64,000 nucleotides of DNA from Sycobia sp. Sy_11 (lineage: Eukaryota; Arthropoda; Insecta; Hymenoptera; Epichrysomallidae): contig JACCIC010000029.1 of NCBI GenBank assembly GCA_018907035.1, forward strand, positions 3,288,501 through 3,352,500, written 5' to 3'. The notes below the pieces were generated by a model. It ran no database searches. It had not been told where the DNA came from and saw nothing but the letters and a program-made list of their open reading frames with translations. The position numbers were made by a program, and so were the translations under genes. Below are positions 46,090 to 60,452 of this stretch, one piece after another; the stretch's first letter is position 1; each line of letters opens with the position of its first letter.

Positions 46090-49000
46090 AAATGTGTTTA
46101 AACGTGTAATTAATTTACAAGCAGACGTACAAGTTTCAGCATATGGATGACAATTTCTAGTTCTATCCCATAGAAACCATTTTGAAGATATGATACTTTC
46201 TTATTTGACATTACTATTTCTCTTGAAATAATTAATTTTTATCAGATTTAAAGAAAATATTAGTTATGTATCTGCAAATTTTTAGTTTCGTAATTAATCT
46301 GAATTGTAATGAAATTGAGGTGCATTAGTATAGGTGATTGTCTAACGATTAGTCCAACTGATCACAGTTACTTTGCTCAAACTGGACTAAATTGCTCTCA
46401 GTTACATAGAAGGCACTCTTATTGCTATAGGGTAAGAATCCCAATCAAAAACAAAAATTATATCAATCTAGGAAATACATTCTTACGTAAAAATTGTTTA
46501 TCTATAAACATATGGAAATTAAATAAAAGCTAAAGAAGATATCGTAGGAATTGGATGCTCCAGTAATACCAATTTCTAACATAAACATAGTCGTAGACAG
46601 TATGACTGTTATGAATACTTGTTTTTCAATAACATTTCATCCCTGGATTATGAACTGGTCTAATCAGAATCGATTCCGATATCATGCAGGTTCAAGGTTG
46701 CATAGTCACCGGGGCCTGGTTTTGATACTCGCGATATTAGCTCGGGACAACAATCATCTAGTAGTTGGGCTTGAGATACAGGAAATATGAAACCAGATGC
46801 CATCATGTTTGTAAAATAAAAATTATGCAAATAGTAGATCATCAAATAAATTATAAAAAAGAATCCTTTAAAAATAAGTTTTACATTATATCTGAACATT
46901 CAAGCATGAAAAAGAAAAAAGGCATGGTTGTGATTAATATTACAAAGATAGATTAATTATATCTCTCTCTCTATGTATATAGTATATGTATATATTAGTA
47001 AGAATATAAAAATATCATTTGATGTCTTACAAGATTCTATCTGAATTCCTGCATTGAGATTTTTCATTTGTATTGTTGAATTTACATATTGAAGCTAATA
47101 ATGTTCAAATATGATGTTCATTGATACAAAATTCATTGTCACAAATTTTGTATTTATTTTAATATATATTAATTTTTAGAGATAAGTGTAAAGATTAAGG
47201 TAAATCATGTACATTATTATTGTTAAATTTGTCGCGCTTTCTTATTATTATTATCATGTTATACAATATTGTAAAATGATGGTTAACTCCGTTAAAAATG
47301 AAATAAATAAATAAAACTATACACAGTTCACAATAAATTGAACGATATACACTTTCAACTGTAAAAGTATAATTGTAAATTACATAAGACTAATGAAGTA
47401 TATGTATCTTATATGCTTAGCCATATCTAACTTATTACAAAAATAATGCAGTTGCAAATTCAGATAAAATCGAAAAATAATGATAATTAAAAAAAATTAA
47501 AAAAAATGGTGTTTTTCGGTAAATTTTCTAGATTGACATATTTTCCATTCACAATTTTAGTAGTTAATATTACCGAACTGTATTACTGAGCTATTATCTT
47601 CTATTTCGACTCGATACTTAAGAGAACTGTATTATTCTCAATTTTGTTTTCGCACTCAACCATATTGACTCTTAATTTCGTCTGCGTTTTAAGTGCCTTC
47701 AATTTAGGCAAATTTGCGAAAATTATCAACAAGCTCCCACAACTATGCATAACGTCGTTCAACGTACATATATCCATTATTCCTATTAGTCGGTATATCG
47801 CAACGAACGCTTAGAAACTATCGATCCTTGAATTCGGATAACATACCGCCAGTTTGCAATTGATACGACGGAATATCTTCATTCAGATTCACTAGTCATG
47901 CATTTATTTATAATGATTTACAGAGAAGATGTAAGTTAATGGGCGAAAACAACGTCATGAGAGATGAAATATGTGTTTTTTCAGTATATAGGTACATATA
48001 ATTTATTGTTGAATGGGCGCTTGAATGATGATTATTAGAGGAATTTCGAATTGCCTGGAATTGGTATTCTGGTCAAAAGTTGATTGATCAAATTACGCGG
48101 GATTATTAAGAAAATGAACCTCTGGGTCGAAGCATAATAACGGTTTTTCATTATTGGAATAAAATAAATGCCTTATATTGAGATTGATGAGACTGAGAGG
48201 AATAGGAAGGTGAAAGAGCAACTGAAAGCTTCCTATCAAAACTATTTAAGGTGAATATTTGCTTTTTAGGGCCTACTGAAAGGGATGTATCGAGACCTGA
48301 GATGTTGGGAAGGAATGAATTACAAAGCTTTTTATATACCTTGTGGTTGCATTTCGCAATAACAGTGCAAACCTAATCCGTACACAACAGACGGTACGTT
48401 GACCTGGTAATAATAATAATAGCGCGCCTGCATAGTCCATGTCAGTTCGGAACACAAATGAATCGTTTTCTACTGTAGTCATTAGTAACTAAGAAAATCA
48501 AGTGGTTCAATACATATGGACCGGGTAACAGAAAATGTTAGACATAAGCAAATATTACAGCAGTCTGTTAGCGGTTGCATTTCATTAAAATGCTAGGCTG
48601 TCCAAAATCTTTGCTTTTCTTGTCATATACGGTTCGAGGCAAGATCTTTCCTAGATGCCCAATATGTGACACGAAAATGGATATTATCAAGTGACTGACG
48701 AAAATCTTCGGATCGGAAAGATCAATTTACAGACAAGTATAGATGGAAATAAGTAGCTGGATAAATCATCATTTATAATTACTTGAAAATATTTATGCCA
48801 ATCGCAGTTGCATTCGAGAATTTTTTGAATAACCCTTGCTTGATTTCACAAAAATTAAATTAACACGCATCTCAATTTGCGTGTGACATTATCGGGTGCC
48901 TGCTAAATTTAATTTAGCTTAATCCGCAATCCGGCCACGTCCATCAAGCCTTCCACGACCATGAACATCGTTCGCGTCGCAAAATCAATATTTCGGTTTT

Positions 49001-50820
49001 CCCACGGAGATAGGGAGAGAGGTAGAGAGATAGGGCGATTAACAAACAACGAGGTCATAATAATTAATCATCGGCGAAAATACGGTCGAGACGACCAACC
49101 GCGCCGATGCTGTCATAGGTTAAAACAACAACTCTCGGTGGTAATGTTCGGCACTGCATCAGCCAGACCGAGGGAGGCTGCGCGACTTGTGGATAGTATC
49201 CGGGTGTTATAATCGATGCGTTATTTATCTTCCGGTTCATTCAGATCCTATGTTTTTCGCATTTATTTTTTCACTGGCTGAAAATCGTCTAGACAATGTA
49301 TAGGCGGAACAACACTCGGGCCAGGGGACTGGCTGGCAGATGGCATACAATACATTGTGATATGGTTTTCAGCTCGAGTCATTCGTGAATGATATAAAAA
49401 AGGAACTTTGGATGATGCGTCCGGATAGCAGAGAATTTCGAAACCATGATAATACTCTATTACATAGAACTGGTTTGGTGTATTATTTCCGTATAGCTTA
49501 ATTAATTCCAGAGTCTGTACAGCATTATTTCAACACTGACATCATCGCACGCAGTGACGCGACGAAATACAGTGTAATAATAATCATCCTATTTGTGCGA
49601 GGTGAACGTTGCTTGTAAAAGGGGCCAATGCGCGTTTATTAATAAACTCGAGTATTATGCGATGAATGAAGTCATTGGCTGTTTTAGATACATTATTTTC
49701 GTATACAGGAATGTGGAGCGCTATACATAAACCCCCACACTCATGAAGCTCAGACGGGTATTGAGAGCGGTACAGTAATACTACTAGTCCAGCTGTTCGC
49801 CAAGAAGCACCAGACTATCGTATGACTGTCGTAAACTCAATTCTATAAGCTCGTTTCAATACGTTAACTTTCTATCCTGCACTTTAAGCTGTACAAGAAC
49901 ATGCAGGATGAAATTATTTATTGCTGTGAAGTTAGGACAACCTTGACCTGATTTTTACACTCAAGTATAATTAATTAATTGAAATGCAATTTAATTCTAG
50001 AATTAATGTGGAACAGTAGTATCATATAATTATTATATTATCTATGCTTTTAAAAATCGGTCTAAATTTTTAATTAATTTCAATGATATCATTGCTATAA
50101 TCAGATAATTTGAAGCGATATTGAAGGTTACCATAAAAATCTTTAAACGTATGTTTACAATTTTTAAATTATACACACACACATACAATTTTAAAGATAA
50201 AGAATGTATGAATCATAACTATCGTAAATTTGTATTTATTTTTAAAAAATTTTCTTCAGTAGTTCAATTCATTATAAGAAACGTGGAGGGTATTTTTTTC
50301 ACACTAGACTTTATCACACCTATACCTTATTCCAACTATAGTATATATTACATACTTTTTTTACACATTTCTTTACCGCATATACGTGGCCTGCTCCCTT
50401 CCTCCGGTCACTTTTTTTTATATTTCTTAAACGGGGTACAAATGGCCACGACGGCGGCAAATCTATTATCATTCTCCATTTTCTAGAAAATAAACGTATA
50501 TTTATCCCCCTACCCCTGGCTATCCTGGACTTTGGGACTAAAAAATATTCGTTCCCAAGTTGCGCGAGTGGCGGGAGGTGGAGAGGGGCTGTAACCACAG
50601 GCATCCAAACAAACTCATTCCATACAGGGTTGGAATGGAAAACCGCGAAAACAGGTGGGGAGGGATGCGAGACGAGGTTTAAAAAATGAGCTCTACTATA
50701 TATATAGGACAGAGAGACACGAAATAGCAGTGCCGCGAAATTAAAAGCCGAGAAAGAAGAGGCATACAGAAAAAGAGAAGACGAGAGCAGGAAAAATAAC
50801 GAAACGGGTTCGAGAGGGAG
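46090..50820. other. Non-coding stretch
   Basis: Frames of 60-83 codons (for example 46551-46790 plus, 46660-46899 minus, 48961-49212 plus) resemble no known family and have no coherent splice context. A small (CT) cluster is near 46964. Confidence 0.45.
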
Positions 50821-50833
50821 AGAGATTGTGTGG

Positions 50834-50959
<126 letters not shown>

Positions 50960-50969
50960 TTAGAACGAA

Positions 50970-52400
50970 GAGCAGTCGCGGGGCAATTCTATATACCGAA
51001 GTTAATTATACGCCATTAGGAATTCGTGCGGTCGAATCGCAAAGGTGACTATTTTTCCGCGTTATCCACATAAATACTTCGGAGCCGTACTGTTGTCGAT
51101 GTGTTTTTTTTTTTACTCCATGAGTTGATTTTATAAGAATGAAAATAATTAATATGTTAAAATTAATGATAAAACGCGTTGCAGAAAAAGCCAAATTGAC
51201 GAAAATCCTTATGTACTCAATAAGTTTATATAAATTTATTAATAAAAAAGATAAACATTAACGTGAATGCATTATTTATTAGTCATTTTGTCGAAAATTC
51301 TTTTTCTTAAATTTAAAATAGCAGGTTTCATATGCAGTATTGTAGTAGTTGATTTTTGATTTAATGAGACAGTTTACGCGCGAGCAAATCGAGAGTAAGT
51401 TCTCGGGAGGTAAGTCTCACGAGGTACAAGTAATTAATTGGCCTATTGTAGTACTAAATGATATTTTACATCACGATAAACCAAAATTGATGCTAAATTT
51501 GAAATTTTTAGCTTTTTGATGGTATAAAAATACAAACATTATGCATTGTACAATTATGAATTAGATAACATAAAGTATATAAACATTTAGCACTGTCTGT
51601 ATTGTTTTCTGTGTAACGTCATTTTCATTCGACATTTGATAAAGATTATGACAGACTAGATATCAGACTGACCTAACAAAAAATACTTATTAATTTCATA
51701 TGCCATGAAAAAGGGATTTATTAATAATAATTAAAATTTTACCATACACGTAGAAAAGTAAAGGTTAACGTTATGAATTGAAAATGATTTCTAATAAAAG
51801 TAATGAATAGCTTGAAGATTTTACAGAAAACAGGCCAATAATTGCTTATCTGTATAAATAACTGAGAACTATGTATTGACCGCAGATGGGCAATTATTGT
51901 CATTCTAATTGACTTTTAATGTAGCAGTCGATCAGCGTAGAGTTTTAATAAAAAGTATCAAATTAAAATGAAAACTATGCTCAGGCAATAATTCATTCGG
52001 CAACGCCATTTTATAAATCAGTTTAAAAGCCGTAAATGTCATAACAAAGTTTAATTTTGAATTTATATTTATCTTTTAAGTACTACTTTTTCTTTTTAAG
52101 AAAACGAATGAAATGCACGTATTGCAACATAATCGGTTTCAAGCGTTTCGATTAACATTATGCTGCGATATAAATGGCGGAAAATTATAGGAGGGGAATT
52201 TTCTTAATAAGTATTCGAATCGAAATTCGCTTGCTCGACAGCTTACTTGCCAGCGACTATATCGATTGGCCCTAATCACTTTCACGATATTTCTTAAATA
52301 ATGCGGACAATAACGATCCTGCAAATTATACACGTCGTCGAATGAAACGTGCTCGGTACCCCACCCCCTCCCCCACGTTCCCATTGGAATTTCAGATCGG
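50970..52400. other. AT-rich non-coding stretch
   Basis: No gene or repeat family recognised. Confidence 0.5.
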
Positions 52401-52406
52401 CAAGAC

Positions 52407-52408
<2 letters not shown>

Positions 52409-52455
<47 letters not shown>
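52409..52455. repeat. (AT)n microsatellite
   Basis: 47 bp of alternating A and T, followed by ATAATATAAT units. Confidence 0.95.
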
Positions 52456-52460
<5 letters not shown>

Positions 52461-52683
52461 ATATAAAGAAGGTTCCGACAATTGTTGGAACGGTATAAGA
52501 CTTGCGACCCCTGGGCAAGGGGAGGAGGGAAGGACATATACACGAACGTCCCAGGAATTTACGATCTTTAAAACTTCTCCCTGCCAACTTTCAGGGCTCT
52601 AATAAAAACATTCTAATGAGGACAGGCGTAAAATCGAGATCTACGGGCGATTTTCACGCTGCGTTTGAGAAACGTCTCTCTAA

Positions 52684-52741
52684 CTTTCCTTCTTTTTTCT
52701 TCTTTTTCCTTCTTCATTTCTTCTTCTTCTTCTTCTTTTTT
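52684..52741. repeat. (TTC)n-rich pyrimidine tract
   Basis: About 58 bp with only one A, including a TTCTTCTTCTTC core. Long polypyrimidine tracts of this type can form triplex DNA. Confidence 0.9.
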
Positions 52742-52925
52742 TGACTTCTTTTCATCGTAATAAATAGCGTTTTTATATGTTTATATGGATAGTAAACGCG
52801 CGAAATTACGGATAGTTTTATAAGGAAACGGTTATACGACTTGATACTACCCGAGTTTCAAGCGGACGAGAAAAAAAACGAAGTAAAGTCCCTCGTATAG
52901 AAGACACTGATTTATCGCCTTCGCT

Positions 52926-52928
<3 letters not shown>

Positions 52929-52975
<47 letters not shown>
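52929..52975. repeat. (AT)n microsatellite
   Basis: 47 bp of alternating A and T. Confidence 0.95.
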
Positions 52976-52976
<1 letters not shown>

Positions 52977-52979
52977 TAT

Positions 52980-54800
52980 ATTAAATTGCACGAAATTCAA
53001 TTTTGATAAAGAAATGATTTATAGACTTCGACGAATAACTGGATTCCCGCCACGGCTCTGAAAATGATCGAGTACGAGTTCTCCTAGAATCAAGTATATC
53101 GATTTGTTTAATGAAGAATATATTTATTAACATATAGATTTATAGATGCGTATATAAAAGCAGGGAAGTCGATCGACGTTTTCTGGACGACTTGGCAAGG
53201 TATTTTTTGATAGCTGATATTATGCGCTTGAATAGGTTTAATTGACAAATTTATATTATATTTAAAATGGAATTCTTTAATTAAAAAATATTCACCAGCA
53301 ATTCTTCTTTTTTTGCAAGAAAAATTGATTATTTATAAATAAATGTAAAATATGATTATCTATACGCTAAGATAATAAATCCGTATGCCAAAGATCTAGT
53401 TCATGAGTTAATTTACATTTTCTATTTAAATGAACTATATATATTTATAATTTTTTTAAGTGCATAATGTAAAAGACGATTAGATTTATTAATTTATTAT
53501 AATTCAACATTGCTATACCTTACTACTACAATTTTTAAACCCAGTTTCATAGTTGTTAAATTTTCATTTTCATTTATAATATGCGATAGATTCGATATCG
53601 AATACAGATAAAAAAGCTATCGATAACGCGTCGTGTAGTTCTTTATATAATTGATCATAGTTTGTCGTCTTCGCATTATTGTTATAAATCTGAAATTTAA
53701 TATCGCTACCCCAAAGTACGTATGGAATTTTTCGAAATAGCCTGTGGTTTGCATAAAACGTTTGTAACGTTTGATATGCTTAATCTATTGGCTTTTCCAG
53801 AATGTCATATTATAACCTTACAGTGCCAAGAGGCTCTGTGTAAAATTTCATCTTTCTAAGGTACATTCCAAGAAGAGGATTAAATTAATGTCGTTTTATG
53901 AAGTTAATTTCTTCTCTTTTGATTTATTGCAAAGGTTAAAGAAAATTTGAAAAAATAATAATTCCAGTAATGGCGTATCATTAGGATATAGATGTTAAAT
54001 GAACAAAATCAATAAAATTAGTGTCTAAATATTCCTTGAAACGTACTATGGTGATGGGATGTGTGCATAAAGTACAGATCTTGCACACGCGTGCTTATAG
54101 TCGTGCTCGAGTTAATGCCCGCTCGTTCGGCTCAAGTGTGTAGATCGAGCGTACAGTGTAAGAGTAAAATTTAATTTTACACTCATCTCTTTCTCTATTT
54201 ACAAAGCGAAATGCTACTTTTTTAAGCTCAAAATTTTATTTTATTCTCCCTGAACGTAAAAACGTAAAGAAGTTGAAATTCAATTTTTAGTCAGATTGTT
54301 TGAACAATTAGAATTTTCTTATTGTCCTAAATTTAGAGGGAGGATTGCAAATTGTAGTTTTATCCTATCAATCATGCTAAAAATGTTCACAATGGTAATT
54401 ATTTCAACCTCTATATGTATCAATTTTATTTTTCAAAAATAGGAAGAAACTACAATTACAAATATATTTGTTCCTCTTATAAGTGCGTGTACTAACTATA
54501 TAGTGAGATATAGGAAATATTCTCATATAGTAAATAAAGAAAGAAATAAGCCAAAATAAAAAAATCTAAAATTCGCTCCTTTCAAATTACTCCCAATATA
54601 AAATTTCTCTAATCTTTAAGAACTATATATAGATTGACTTGATTGAGTTCTCGATTCGCAGTTGTCAATCGCATATCAATAACCCAAGCCGGTGCCCCGT
54701 GACCCGGAGATCTCGCAATATCACCAGTACAGATAAGGTATATATAGATATATACCATTTCCCATTTTCCCGCACCACCCGCGATGGCAATAATAATAAG
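52980..54800. other. AT-rich non-coding stretch
   Basis: No gene recognised. Confidence 0.5.
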
Positions 54801-54803
54801 ACG

Positions 54804-54848
<45 letters not shown>
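54804..54848. repeat. (TAA)n microsatellite
   Basis: About 45 bp of TAA units; the only sizeable trinucleotide A/T array in the window. Confidence 0.95.
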
Positions 54849-54915
54849 TATGTACTACAACAACAAAATGGATCAGTGGTACATGGAATTTTTGTCCGCC
54901 TCCTAGCGAGGGAAT

Positions 54916-54917
54916 GA

Positions 54918-54981
<64 letters not shown>

Positions 54982-54983
54982 TC
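54916..54983. repeat. (AT)n microsatellite inside a palindrome
   Basis: GAATC (54916-54920) and GATTC (54979-54983) bound 58 bp of AT, extending the self-complementarity into unique sequence. Confidence 0.95.
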
Positions 54984-55188
54984 CAATAATATATGAAAAT
55001 AATTATGTGAGCTCCGGTATGGCTGCTCTATATTTTTATATCTAAATACGCGGAAGATGTTCAGTCTCGCCGCAAAAAAGCTGGGTTTGATGTAAAAACA
55101 TGTATACGAACGACGACGAGTCGAAGTCAATGGCGCGCGACATCAACCGTTGCGTGTGATCGTCCAAACTATTGTTTGTTGGCGGATG

Positions 55189-55189
55189 G

Positions 55190-55247
<58 letters not shown>

Positions 55248-55248
55248 C
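55189..55248. repeat. (AT)n microsatellite inside a palindrome
   Basis: GGTGTA (55189-55194) and TACACC (55243-55248) bound the AT core, making a 60-bp inverted repeat. Confidence 0.95.
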
Positions 55249-55249
55249 T

Positions 55250-56499
55250 GTGCGATGAAATTTTATCTGAAGATCTAGAGTGAGAACTTATTTTCTATTT
55301 GATGTAGAGTCTGAATGCTGAAGAGAATAAACGTCTATTTTGGTTAATGCCTTAACCAATAGCTAATTATATAATAGCCTTAATAACTATTACATTTAAA
55401 TTACTCAAGCGAAATCAAGTTTTATGAGTAAAATAAAGTCTCTCCAGGAGTCCTCGAGTTGTTCCATTTACTATAGTCCTAATTTTTGACAATTAAAAAT
55501 AAAATAATTATTCGATAAATATCCAATGAACATGATTAAATATAATTCGTATTTACATACTTATTGATATTGGAACATTATATATTTACGATGTCAAAAA
55601 ATGCTAATAATTGAAAAATTATGGTAAAATTAAAAAATGACGCCACTGTCGCGTCTAAATATGTGGTAAACTGTCTTTAATTTTCGTAATATCACTGGCT
55701 GAACGGACCGTTATTTTTTGACGTCTTTTTGCAATTCTTTTGATTCAATAAACTTGTAATCTAAATGGAGACCTACATTCTATACATAAACAGACGAAGG
55801 TAAAATTTTATTTAATTATTATATATTTTTCATTTGTATTATCTCGCATAGTGACACAGAGTTTCGTGTTGTTTTTTCTTTGATTCTTGATAATCAATAT
55901 AACCGATGATTCTAACCTTACTTTGACATCAAGAATAAGAAAATTATTCTAATTTATAAATATTTAAAGCTGAATTCTCAATTATTAATTTCGATTATCA
56001 GAAATTCCGACAAGTGGTTATCAGAAATGTAAGCGACTCATCAAAAATTATCAGAAAAGGCAGCTTAGAAAAACATTTAAGACATTTTTAATAATATAAA
56101 GGCACGATTGTAATGTTTCTAATAAAATATAGATGTACTTTAACATTTAAGTATTAAAGTTTTTTTAACTAAAAGGTGAACCTTATTACTAAGCTATCAG
56201 GAATTGAGGACAACTGGTATCTGACTATCAAAGCCAAAAATTCATAATCATAAATTTATCAATAGTATTATTAGATATTTAGGATAAATTTGACGTTATG
56301 GTCTTTTTATTTTTATTATACCTTTGTGCGAAAATTCTTAAACATATTAGACATTAAATATAATATTTGTCTGTTGTAGGATGAAAATCTTTCAGACGTT
56401 TTAAAGTATATTTTTGACCGTTACGATAGTCCGTGTTCTTGTATTTCATTTCTTCTGCACTAATAGTAGCCTGCTCGAATATTTATTTTTTGACTGTAC

Positions 56500-56500
<1 letters not shown>
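55250..56500. other. AT-rich non-coding stretch
   Basis: Nothing recognisable. Confidence 0.5.

Positions 56501-56502
<2 letters not shown>

Positions 56503-56558
<56 letters not shown>
56503..56558. repeat. (AT)n microsatellite
   Basis: 56 bp of alternating A and T; a (CA)n follows at 56682-56714. Confidence 0.95.
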
Positions 56559-56562
<4 letters not shown>

Positions 56563-56679
56563 AACAATGTGAACAAAACCGAGAAATTCTCGTTACGACT
56601 ATACACGCAAAAATTCCATCGTTTCTGTACGACCTACTAAGATCCAGTTGAGCGTTTGCATTAACAAATTATTCAAGCG

Positions 56680-56681
<2 letters not shown>

Positions 56682-56714
<33 letters not shown>
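56682..56714. repeat. (CA)n microsatellite
   Basis: 33 bp of CA. Confidence 0.95.
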
Positions 56715-56716
<2 letters not shown>

Positions 56717-56719
56717 AAG

Positions 56720-58010
56720 TATATATAGTGGTTGGAAAGATTGCCTCTCCGCTGCTGGAAATTGATATCTGAATCTACTTGACTCCGGCAGTCGGGGCTT
56801 GTAACAGTTGAATAAGGGAGAAATCTCATATATGCATTTCCAATTGCAGTTTCAAATTAATGCACGAATTTTCCGAGATTTCCCGTCTACGGATTCCGCA
56901 AGCTCACGGCATCGTATTACTTACAACGCCTTATTGTACCAATGGTTAAATAATTCGTAGGCAGCGTTTACAAGTAAAAAAATAATAATAATAATAAGCA
57001 TCCGATACTTATTCGTGAACGATAATCTATATAATTTCCTCAAAGCGACCTATAACAGAAATTTCTACTGGAAGTGAAATAAATCGGATATAACGTCGAT
57101 ATTATGCTACCAAGTAAGTATAAAATTACGATTACGCGACTTCAACAGCTTGAACAAGATTCCCTTCGTTCCTTATTATTCGTGCATAAGGGCCGAACCC
57201 AATGAGGAGGGCAGACGATATTGATATTGTAAATAATTAATTAACGATGAGACGTTGGTCGTTCGAGGTTCATTTTCCAAGTAAGCCGGCCACGGCCACG
57301 GCGCGTTTTATTTATAAACCGGCGGGAGGGGGGGGGGCGCCAGCAGCCGTGCCGCCGCTCGGCCTCCCTCGGCATTACGAAATTCCGGAGAATCGAACTC
57401 TAGCGCTTCTCCGCGTCGGTAAATTCAGAGAAGGATGGAATTAGCGCGAACATGAGAAATTTCTTGCTCGACATGTAAATACTTTAACTCGTCGTTTTGC
57501 TATTCTTCGTTAGATCAAGCTGGCAACGTATTGTCGTGTCGATTCGTCAAAATTTTACGGACTCCGATTGAATTTAACAATGTCTCTATTTCATAAATGT
57601 GCATCGGATAACAAATATAACTTTCACGATATGTAATATTCTCAAATATTACTTCACGAAGCAATGGATTTATTAATTAATATAACTATTGCTTAACGAA
57701 AATACATGTTTAATAAGTGTACAACGACACCCAAGCATGTGTCTTGCAATTTTCGAGTACTTCGATCCGCGTCGGTTTGAATTATCTCTGTTAGAAATTT
57801 CAGTATACAAAGGGGCAATGATATTTTCATTTATATGGAATGGGCGTCCCAGTGTGGTATAAATCACGAAATAAATAATCATAGCGAGAGAAATGTGCCC
57901 GAATGAAAAAACGACCCAGACAAAATTGTTTTCACGCACATTTGCAAATATGTTAACGCGACAAGTGGGGCGAGGCGGTGGGTGTGGTCGTTACGTGCGT
58001 GCGTCGCGCA
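56720..58010. other. Non-coding stretch with a GC-rich patch
   Basis: A GC-rich patch at about 57245-57430 includes a GGGGGGGGGG-like run near 57328-57337. A 65-codon plus frame there is not recognised. Confidence 0.4.

Positions 58011-58012
<2 letters not shown>

Positions 58013-58051
<39 letters not shown>
58013..58051. repeat. (AT)n microsatellite
   Basis: 39 bp of alternating A and T. Confidence 0.95.
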
Positions 58052-58053
<2 letters not shown>

Positions 58054-58054
58054 G

Positions 58055-59220
58055 CTGCGTACAATACGTAAAGAAACAAAAAAAAAATCATTGTAAAATT
58101 TATGACAGAGTTGTATTTATCGCTTATACCTCGGCAGTAATTTTGCATGGAATGGGAGGCACGACGAGTAACAAACGCTATGTATATACAGCTGTAGGAA
58201 TTTTGCATTTTCATATAGGTGCGGCGTTACGCACGGAGGGATTGTGAAAATACAAATCGCTTAATAAAATGAGGACAGTTTTGTATTTATTTGCATCGCA
58301 TAACCATTAGTGATTGTTAGTGATATTATTATTAATTAATAAATTTAATGTTTGTATGCAAGCAATTTTTATTAAATTTTTGCAAAAAGTATAAAACTTC
58401 ACAGTTATTCATGTTTGTTCTATAGTAAGAATATTCTGATATATGCTTTATTAATTTTAAGATCTTTTATGTCGGTCATATTATAACTTAGTAATTTCTA
58501 TTAAACGTACAAAAAGAAATCATATATTATTCAGTATAAAAGCTACACCATTCTACGACCTTGCGGTACAATATTTAGAATATAGGTCATACGTACTTAA
58601 ATAGTTGCATAAACTAATTATAAATGATTGTTCGTTTTATATACAACAATGCAACGGCTATCTATAATATTTAATATAATAGGCTTTTTATATAATATAA
58701 AAGGTACAATTTTCTATGCCAGAGCAGAATTGTGTCGATGCGCGTTACTTTTCAGAATCAGCTTACTTTAATTCAGCCACGACTAGATAATACTGACAGA
58801 TAAATAATGGCTAAGTGGTCGAGAAGCTTATCAACGATGAGCCACGAGGCACTCTTTTGTTAAACGATCTTTTAAGGTTATAGCAGAACAATATATCCAC
58901 TATGTATGCGACTCGTTTCTTAAAAGCTCTTTTTGTAAATTTTACATTCTTTTTATTTAAAAATAAATGTTCTGTTTACAAGTAAAAATAGTGCTCGTAG
59001 AAAATTTACTGTATTCATTTTTGCTAATATATATATATATATATATATATATAAGTTTTTAAATATACCACCTGTGATGATAATTCTTACTACACATAAA
59101 GAGTAAGTTGTCAACATTGCAATCAGTCAATAATCGTACCGTAAATTTACTGATTAGAATTCGAAAGTTTGAATATTCTAATTTTTGCAATGTTTATATT
59201 TCCTATATATATGCACTTAC
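58055..59220. other. AT-rich non-coding stretch
   Basis: Contains a short (AT)n at 59026-59053. No gene recognised. Confidence 0.5.
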
Positions 59221-59223
59221 TCC

Positions 59224-59226
<3 letters not shown>

Positions 59227-59275
<49 letters not shown>
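59227..59275. repeat. (AT)n microsatellite with TATG tail
   Basis: 49 bp of AT, followed by TATGTATGTATATATGTATAT units. Confidence 0.95.
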
Positions 59276-59283
<8 letters not shown>

Positions 59284-59289
59284 ATATGT

Positions 59290-60163
59290 ATATACTTTAA
59301 AGTATCAATCCTTTTAAATGACAATAATCACTATACCCCCATCGTCTTCACCAGGCTATAGCAGAAGAAGGATTTATGATAAAATTAATATATGCGAGTT
59401 TTTAAAGTATAAAACTTCAGCAAAAACAAACAGTTGCATAAATAAATAAAGTAAATTCTACAGATATATTGTATTTACTTTGATGAAATTGTTAACAAAA
59501 AAAGTATGACAATTCATTTTTCGATCACGCCGCTCACGCTCCATTTGACCATTCGAACGAACTATATTAGATGCATCGAGTAAATGCCAGAAAGTCAAAA
59601 CATCTCATCGCTCCGAGCAGCACAAAACTGCCAAAAAAACTGCATGTAACAATTGCCACTCTGAGGCTAATTGCGTAAGGCACTATAGAACATTGTTCTC
59701 CGTAAATTCAACTTCTCGCTCCGAAATCTCGACGGTCGAAGAGCTCTCAGGACGCAGGGGCAGAGGGATGGGAGAGGAGCAAACTCGCTTTTTCCCTCCC
59801 TTGTTTATTTTAATTACCGTCCAGTTGTTCCAATAAATTTCCTGTTTCGTCTATATATATATACGAACTGCTTCGCTCACCCTGGACGAAACGTCGCGTT
59901 CAGCACAGCCCGACGTCTTTTCTGTTCGGATATTTGTTATTTACCCCGCTCCTGTCTCTTTCCTCCTACCCACACTCCACGTAGCTCTTTTTAACTTATT
60001 TACGCCATCTCGTCCTCTCGCTCATTTTTTCTCCTTGCCGATACGAACAGTACGAGAAGTAGGACATTTAAGGAAGCCACTCCCATTCTTCTTATATTCC
60101 CCGTTTACTCTCCATCTCGCCGAGTTTCTTCTCCGGCGCCCTTTATTTTCTCGCGGATCTCTA

Positions 60164-60165
<2 letters not shown>
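59290..60165. other. Non-coding stretch
   Basis: Contains a small palindrome TTCGT-(ctatatatatatat)-ACGAA near 59849-59868. No gene recognised. Confidence 0.45.

Positions 60166-60170
<5 letters not shown>

Positions 60171-60217
<47 letters not shown>
60171..60217. repeat. (CT)n microsatellite
   Basis: 47 bp of CT inside a longer pyrimidine-rich stretch to about 60260. Confidence 0.95.
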
Positions 60218-60219
<2 letters not shown>

Positions 60220-60404
60220 ACGCTCCTTTCTCTCTATCTTTTTTTTCTTTCTCCGTTGTATTTCTCCCCATGTAGCTTTCTCCAAATTCCGCAGTAGTCC
60301 TCACGCACTTGAAGATCAGCTAATGGATTTACGTTTTTACGTCTTTGTATAACCCTCCGTATATATTAGGTATCGTCGCCTCTGTGTGCATTAAAAATTT
60401 AGTA

Positions 60405-60409
<5 letters not shown>

Positions 60410-60449
<40 letters not shown>
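60410..60449. repeat. (AT)n microsatellite
   Basis: 40 bp of alternating A and T. Confidence 0.95.

Positions 60450-60452
<3 letters not shown>

Noticed and set aside
46660..46899. 79-codon minus frame that looks moderately protein-like near its C-terminus
   Set aside because: No known family, no convincing splice context, and it overlaps a plus frame of the same length.
57388..57410. tRNA-like T-arm on the minus strand (GAGTTCGATTC)
   Set aside because: The T-stem has mismatches and there is no matching acceptor, D-arm or anticodon arm.
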